Positions 32,313 to 40,101 of a stretch of 40,101 nucleotides of DNA are shown in pieces. Position numbers and translations under genes: made by a program. A model generated the notes under the pieces. That model did not search any database. It saw only the letters and a program-made list of their open reading frames with translations, and was not told the DNA's origin. This stretch comes from Beroe ovata (taxonomy: Eukaryota > Ctenophora > Nuda > Beroida > Beroidae): positions 16,832 through 56,932 of the forward strand of contig CAMPET010000346.1 in the NCBI GenBank assembly GCA_946803715.1. Reading direction: 5' to 3'. Position 1 is the stretch's first letter, and every line of letters starts with the position of its first letter.

Positions 32313-33962
32313 TGCATAATCTGATACAGACTGAAATAATCAGAGGTAAACTATGCAGGTCTCAGCTTGACCAGATATGTCAAGATGCATGTAATGAGTC
32401 ATATGATCCAAGAAGACTCAGTTTAGTGAAAAGTCAGATTGCCCTTCTGGAACGACAGTGTCACAATATGAGTCTGCAGCTCAATGAGAGGTAAATGCTT
32501 TCATTTTTTTAAATGTAACCTGAAGCGCTGATTAAGATTTTTCTTTTGATAAAGTAAATTCATGAAGTTCTATTTTATGTTATTTCATTATCAGGCAAAG
32601 TACATTACAACATACATATGATACCTTAGAGCAAGCCAGTAATGAAATGCAAAGATGGTTGGATAAATCTTCTGGCGAAACAGTTGTAATCAGTAAAACA
32701 GACATTAATACAATCTTAAAAACAATAAGAGGAGCTGGTAAACGGCTCAATAAACCCAATGAGTCTGTAGAGGTTTGTAATGTGAAATGGCATTCGTACA
32801 TTGACTTTCTTTTGTGTGCTGATACCCCTTGCTGGTGTCTGTTTTGCTATGATGAGGCAGTGGCACTCATTCTTTTGGCACTGGCTCAAAATCTTTATTC
32901 CTTATTTGTCAAAAACAAATCTTCAGACAGTGAAAATGAGACAAATATATGCAAATAAGTTTAGTTGCACCTTGGAATCACCTCAAGATGCATTCTCATA
33001 TAACATTAAACAAATGGTGAGCATAGATATGATATAGATGTCATCTCATCACATAGTATTGAATTGAATTGAATTGAATTATATTTTTGCTTCACAACAT
33101 CATTAAGAGGCGTTTCTTTCAGGGAAACCTAGAACATAAGCTATCGGAGCTGGCAGTAAGCATAGATATTTTCAAGCATTCTGTCCCTGAGCAACAAACA
33201 GCTAAATCAGGTGTTCTTGATATGTCTAAGTCTTTGAGAGTATTCTCAACTTCAGCAACTGACTACGAGAAGTCTGTTTCAATCTTGAGGAAGCAATTGG
33301 ATGAGTGTTGTCTTGACTTGACTCAGTTATCTTTACTCCAGCCACAACAGCAGCTTTACAGAAGAAAAAAGTTTGATGGACTATCACTTGAATCTATATT
33401 AGAATACTTGAAACGGTTTACCAAGAAGAAAGAAGTTCTCGAAGCAATTCCATTGATCTGGCAACTTGCAAGCCATCCAGCCAAGCTATCAATGATGAGA
33501 GCCACTATGCTGGATGAGGAGTTGCAAAAATGTCATGAGAGACTAGAACTGCATACAGTGTTTGTACTGGAAGTCCTTTCAGGCTTGGAGGGCATGTTTG
33601 GTGATTTTGAAAAAAACAACCTTGAACCAATGATATCAAAGCCCCTCTCTGAAACGATAGATGCTTATGAGCTTCTCCAAAATGAACAGAACAAAGAAAA
33701 TTTTGCAGAGTTTTTCAGAAGATTTGACCATCTGATTCCAAGTATTAAAAGCGTTTTAACGCTATTGAAAGAATCCATAAAAGTATCAAATTCTTCAGAA
33801 TTGCAAAATATGTTCAGAGAACAAATTCTTGCATTCACTAAGCGATGTTTGCTCAACAGAAAGGAAATGGAGAAAAAGATGGCCGATCACAATAGAAAAG
33901 CTGAAGAAATGTCATCGAAACTTCAGTCATCTATCTCCTTTGATTCAAAGGACTCCCAATGA
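32313..33962 (+). CDS. Helical/coiled-coil protein, 3' part of gene (three exons recovered), family not recognised
   Basis: Exons 32313-32490, 32595-32772 and 33123-33962 have AG/GT borders, matching phases and an in-frame stop, giving about 398 residues. The sequence is rich in Leu, Glu, Lys and Gln with heptad-like spacing (for example VKSQIALLERQCHNMSLQL, ATMLDEELQKCHERLELH, RKEMEKKMADHNRKAEEM). There are no membrane segments or catalytic motifs. I compared it from memory with augmin (HAUS) subunits and other centrosomal coiled-coil proteins and could not make a match. The first exon begins at an acceptor site, so upstream exons are missing; none was found in the repeat-filled region before it. 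The intron 32773-33122 contains a (GAATT)n run near 33060. Confidence 0.72.
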
Positions 33963-34202
33963 TAGTTATTAGTTATTGTCTGGTTCAGATTAAATATAAC
34001 AAATATTCTGTACAGTGTACATATTATTATTTTTAGGTACATACTCTTTATACCTATCCAATTGAATTTTGTGGTTTTCGATTTTATTCATTTGTGATGC
34101 AATACTTCTACTTTGTATTTTGTAGTTCAAAACCTGAGCTCTATAACTTCAATCATTTCTTCAACCATCTTCTTCTAACCGATTTTCGCAAAAATAGCAA
34201 CT

Positions 34203-36274
34203 ATGGTTGTGACCATGACATCGCTCCTGGAGACTATGAATTGTCTCCAGGATGTATTCACGACAGTCGGAGTTTCTTCAGACACTGTAAACCTGCCTCA
34301 GATAGTGGTTCTGGGATCTCAGTCGGCTGGTAAGAGTTCTGTTCTAGAGAACATAGTTGGTAGAGATTTCCTCCCCCGAGGTATGGGAATAGTGACAAGA
34401 CGACCCCTCATTCTGCAGCTGGTCAGTACCGAGGAGCAGAGGAGTGCTAATGGAGTGGAGCATGTGATATGGGCTGAGTTTCTTCACCGGAGAGGCGAAG
34501 TGTTCACTGATTTTGAGCAGGTCAAGCAGGAAATTGTCATGGATACAGACAGGGTAGCGGGAACAGCCAAGGGGATCCATGCCAAACCAATTCACCTGAA
34601 AATATTCAGCAGTTCAACCCCAAACCTGACACTTATAGACTTGCCTGGTCTCACTAAAGTCCCAGTTGGGGGCCAGCCTGAGGATATAGAGATGCAGATT
34701 GAGCAACTTGTGATGGATTATGTGGCAAACGAAAATGCTATCATTCTCGCCATTACTCCCGGTAATCAAGACATTGCCACGTCGGACGCTCTGAAAGTAG
34801 CTAAGAAAGCAGACCCGTCGGGTGAGCGGACCATTGCGGTGATAACCAAAGTCGATCTGATGGAGAGGGGAGTTGCAACAATGAACTTACTGAAGGGCAT
34901 CACTCTTCCCGTGAAGCTTGGGATTGTGGGTGTGATCAACCGTTCTCAAGTGGACATCGAAGAGGGAAAGAGCATCAAAGTAGCTCTAGAGCTGGAAGAG
35001 AAATACTTTGCGAAGAATCATCCGACTCTGTCCTCTAAAATGGGGACCGGATATCTCTCTGAGAGACTAAGTGTCATACTCATGGCCCACGTTAAGAAGT
35101 GCTTACCATCTCTGAGGAGCAGGGTGTCCCATCTGAAGGGAAGCCAGGAAGCAATCATCAGTGATCTCGGTAAACCACTGACCAATAAGGGTCATGCTAT
35201 TCTCGAACTTATCAACACATTTTGCGAGGAATTCAGATGTGTGATCAATGGGAACTCTCCCAACATTCAGACTACTGAGATAGCAGGAGGTGCCAAACTG
35301 TTTTACATATTCCAGGACACATTCGGAAAAGCACTCGAGGAGTTCGACCCAATGACAGGACTAACACTGTCAGATGTCCGTCATGCTGTGAGGAACTCAA
35401 TGGGCACAAGACCATCGCTCTTCGTGCCAGAAATCGCGTTTGAGATGCTCGTCAAACGGCAGATTGCTCTGCTGCGCGATCTCTGTCTGAGGGTTGTCGA
35501 TTTGTCCTATGACGAGCTGGCAAACTCTATTTCAATCGCGTGTGCTCGTCACTTTGAGAGGTTTGACAATCTGAAAGTGGCAGCAATGACATCAGGGATC
35601 CACTTGTTGAGTGAGCGTCTCCCCCCAACCCGTGAAATGGTGGAAAACTTGCTCAGTATCGAGCAGAGTTACATCAATACCAACCACCCAGACTTCTTCT
35701 ACCGGTACCGGGCTGTCAGTGACAGGTTCAAAGTTACCAGCCAGGGTCAACCGACTGAAATGACGACAGCTTCGACAGCGAGACCGAGCATATGCGACAA
35801 ACGAGGTGAGTCTCACTGTAAGTCATAGTTTAACTGTTAATAATTGAATTGTTACGCGTCCATGTGCGTTTTCTCCAATTTAAGTCATGTCTTCTTCCAT
35901 CTTCTTGTGTTATGAAGTTTAATAATATTTCAGAAAAGACAGACTCCGGTCAAGAAGTTGAACAAAAGTTAACGACCCGGGAGCGCGAGGAGGTGCAGAT
36001 GATCGAACAGTTGATAATCCAGTACTTCACAATAATCCGCAAGCAGCTCCAAGACTCTGTCCCCAAGACAATCATGCACTTCATGGTGACGCACCTCAAC
36101 AAGATGCTATCGTCCAGTCTGATCAGTGAGCTGTACATCGAGGACAAGTTCGACCATCTTCTGCAGGAGTCAGAGGCGATCACAAAGAAGCGGGAACACG
36201 CGTGCAGGATGCTCACTGCGCTCAACGAGGCACAACGTGTGCTCAGCACTCTCAGGGATATGCCTGGGGTGTGA
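34203..36274 (+). CDS. DRP1 (DNM1L): Dynamin-related protein 1 (mitochondrial/peroxisomal fission GTPase), 2 coding exons, 647 aa
   Basis: Exon 1 is 34203-35805 and exon 2 is 35934-36274; the donor (GAG/GTGAGT) and acceptor (TTTCAG/AAAAG) phases join as GAA AAG. GTPase motifs: P-loop GSQSAGKSS at 38-46, switch T65 in IVTRRP, DLPG 146-149, TKVD 215-218, then VINRSQ. The stalk reads RPSLFVPEIAFEMLVKRQI and YINTNHPDF, and the GED in exon 2 has QDSVPKTIMHFMV. This pattern fits DRP1, not classical dynamin: there is no PH or proline-rich domain. The variable B-insert between stalk halves is only about 55 residues (longer in vertebrates), so the protein is shorter than human DNM1L (736). P-loop residue 42 is Ala where dynamins usually have Ser. 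A second ATG at 34215 is also possible. DRP1 assembles on mitochondria and peroxisomes and constricts them using GTP. Confidence 0.96.
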
Positions 36275-39162
<2,888 letters not shown>

Positions 39163-39163
39163 C

Positions 39164-39245
39164 TTGTTACCATGGTAACTCCGTCTGGTACCATGGTAAC
39201 TCGTCTGTTACCAGGGTTGTCTGCCTGTTACAAGTTACCACCGTC
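39164..39245. repeat. Tandem array of about 21-bp units with palindromic GTTACCATGGTAAC boxes
   Basis: About four units follow the CDK5 stop codon directly. The first holds the perfect 14-bp palindrome GTTACCATGGTAAC (39166-39179), the second GGTACCATGGTAAC (39187-39200), and the third and fourth are decayed (gttaccagggttgt, gttacaagttacc). The perfect box agrees with the X-box bound by RFX factors. Here it lies in the 3' UTR or just past it. Confidence 0.75.
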
Positions 39246-40101
39246 ACATCAGTCTATATTGCTCTGTTTCATTTAGTGTAGAATCGTCTAGCCCCATGAT
39301 ATTGTCTACTATAACATTCACTTTTATGCTTCTATGTCCCGCCCAAACTCCATGACATCGATATGAACACACAGTGCCCACAAGGATCTACTTACTAAGG
39401 AGTGACACTAATCCAGTGTCATTCCGGTAAAGATGATAAGTTAGTGTCACACTTTACAGCAGTGAACTGCCATGTGGGTGTGTACCGGCTTCACTCTGGC
39501 ATGTTTTCACCGTTTTTGTTGTTGTCACATGTCATTACTGCTGTTGCTGTCTCTCTATAATTCCACATCAGAATAAGCTCTGGACTGGTATCGAATCTTT
39601 TATCGCTCACCATTAGATTGCTCAGAATTAATATTATAATGATGCCGTGCTGATGCCTCTTTTCATAATGAATATGTACTTTTGCCATTTGTTCATCGGT
39701 CTGTGAACGCGCTATAACCCATCAAACCAACTAAAAATAATGTATATAATATGAATGATTGTGTTGTGCCAGTCCAAATAACATAATACCTATTGAATGT
39801 ATTTTGCTTCAAATTTTAACCGACTAGTTTCCTTCATTAGAGGCTTCTCCTCCTCGAAATCGTTAGAATTCACGAACGTGTTATTTTATGATGGAGTAAG
39901 CTGCTGAAACCACTGCTAACTGTGACTTACTGACTTAGGAATGCTTAGGAATGCTTGTGATGGAATGCGCTGACACTAGTACGTTAAGACAGCGCTCTGT
40001 GACGATTGGGGTGCTCATTCGTCACAACGTGCTGACACCACTACATAACTGTGTCGTAGGAATGCTTGCGATGGAATGCGCTGACACCATTACGTCAGAA
40101 C
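39246..40101. other. 3' flank of CDK5 and window end with a direct repeat
   Basis: No gene seen. Near the end, aggaatgcttgtgatggaat followed by gcgctgacactagtacgt (39947-39986) recurs as aggaatgcttgcgatggaat followed by gcgctgacaccattacgt at 40058-40097, a spacing of about 111 bases. A related gtgctgacaccactacat lies between them at about 40029. The array may continue past the window. Confidence 0.6.

Noticed and set aside
32313-33962. Assignment of the coiled-coil gene to an augmin (HAUS) subunit
   Set aside because: General helical character is similar, but no diagnostic block could be aligned from memory.

Overview
This is a gene-dense stretch of an animal (metazoan) nuclear genome. Multi-exon genes with GT-AG introns of about 100-2500 bases carry clear orthologues of animal genes: a Canopy ER protein, a TTLL6-type tubulin polyglutamylase, dynamin-related protein 1 and cyclin-dependent kinase 5. 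A single-exon family A GPCR is also present. The sequence looks like an early-branching animal (ctenophore, placozoan, sponge or cnidarian), but it does not settle which. There are no bacterial features. TG/CA microsatellites, GC-rich palindromes and decayed non-LTR retrotransposon ends are common, and one 405-base run of N plus several single Ns show it is a draft assembly.

Layout. (1) 767-3835, minus strand: a complete 12-exon gene for an unrecognised cysteine-rich single-pass membrane protein (541 aa), reconstructed with every intron phase matching. (2) 3836-10007: no intact gene. It holds a pyrimidine-rich tract, a duplicated GGATCA-type inverted-repeat element, a 44-bp-arm perfect palindrome, a decayed copy of part of gene 1 and a dead LINE 3' end. 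(3) 10008-11289, plus strand: a six-exon CNPY2-like gene ending in an ER-retrieval signal. (4) 11290-13778: nested repeats. (5) 13779-28444, minus strand: an 18-exon TTLL6-like gene (about 960 aa recovered; the very N-terminus is not settled). One intron contains an antisense intronless GPCR at 16243-17424, and another contains a roughly 730-bp minisatellite. (6) 28900-32300: retrotransposon and MITE-like debris plus a decayed coding-like stretch on the minus strand. (7) 32313-33962, plus strand: the 3' part of a coiled-coil protein gene. (8) 34203-36274, plus strand: DRP1 in only two coding exons. (9) 37429-39162, plus strand: CDK5 in five exons. (10) 39163-40101: a tandem array of palindromic boxes and a short direct repeat.

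These genes do not form an operon. Loose functional links exist: TTLL6-type enzymes modify ciliary microtubules, and CDK5 is known in vertebrates to phosphorylate DRP1. The neighbourhood alone does not show these links matter here. The most novel items are the cysteine-rich receptor-like gene with its decayed duplicate, the nested GPCR with altered activation motifs, and the unclassified repeat families. I see no evidence of an undescribed multi-gene system.
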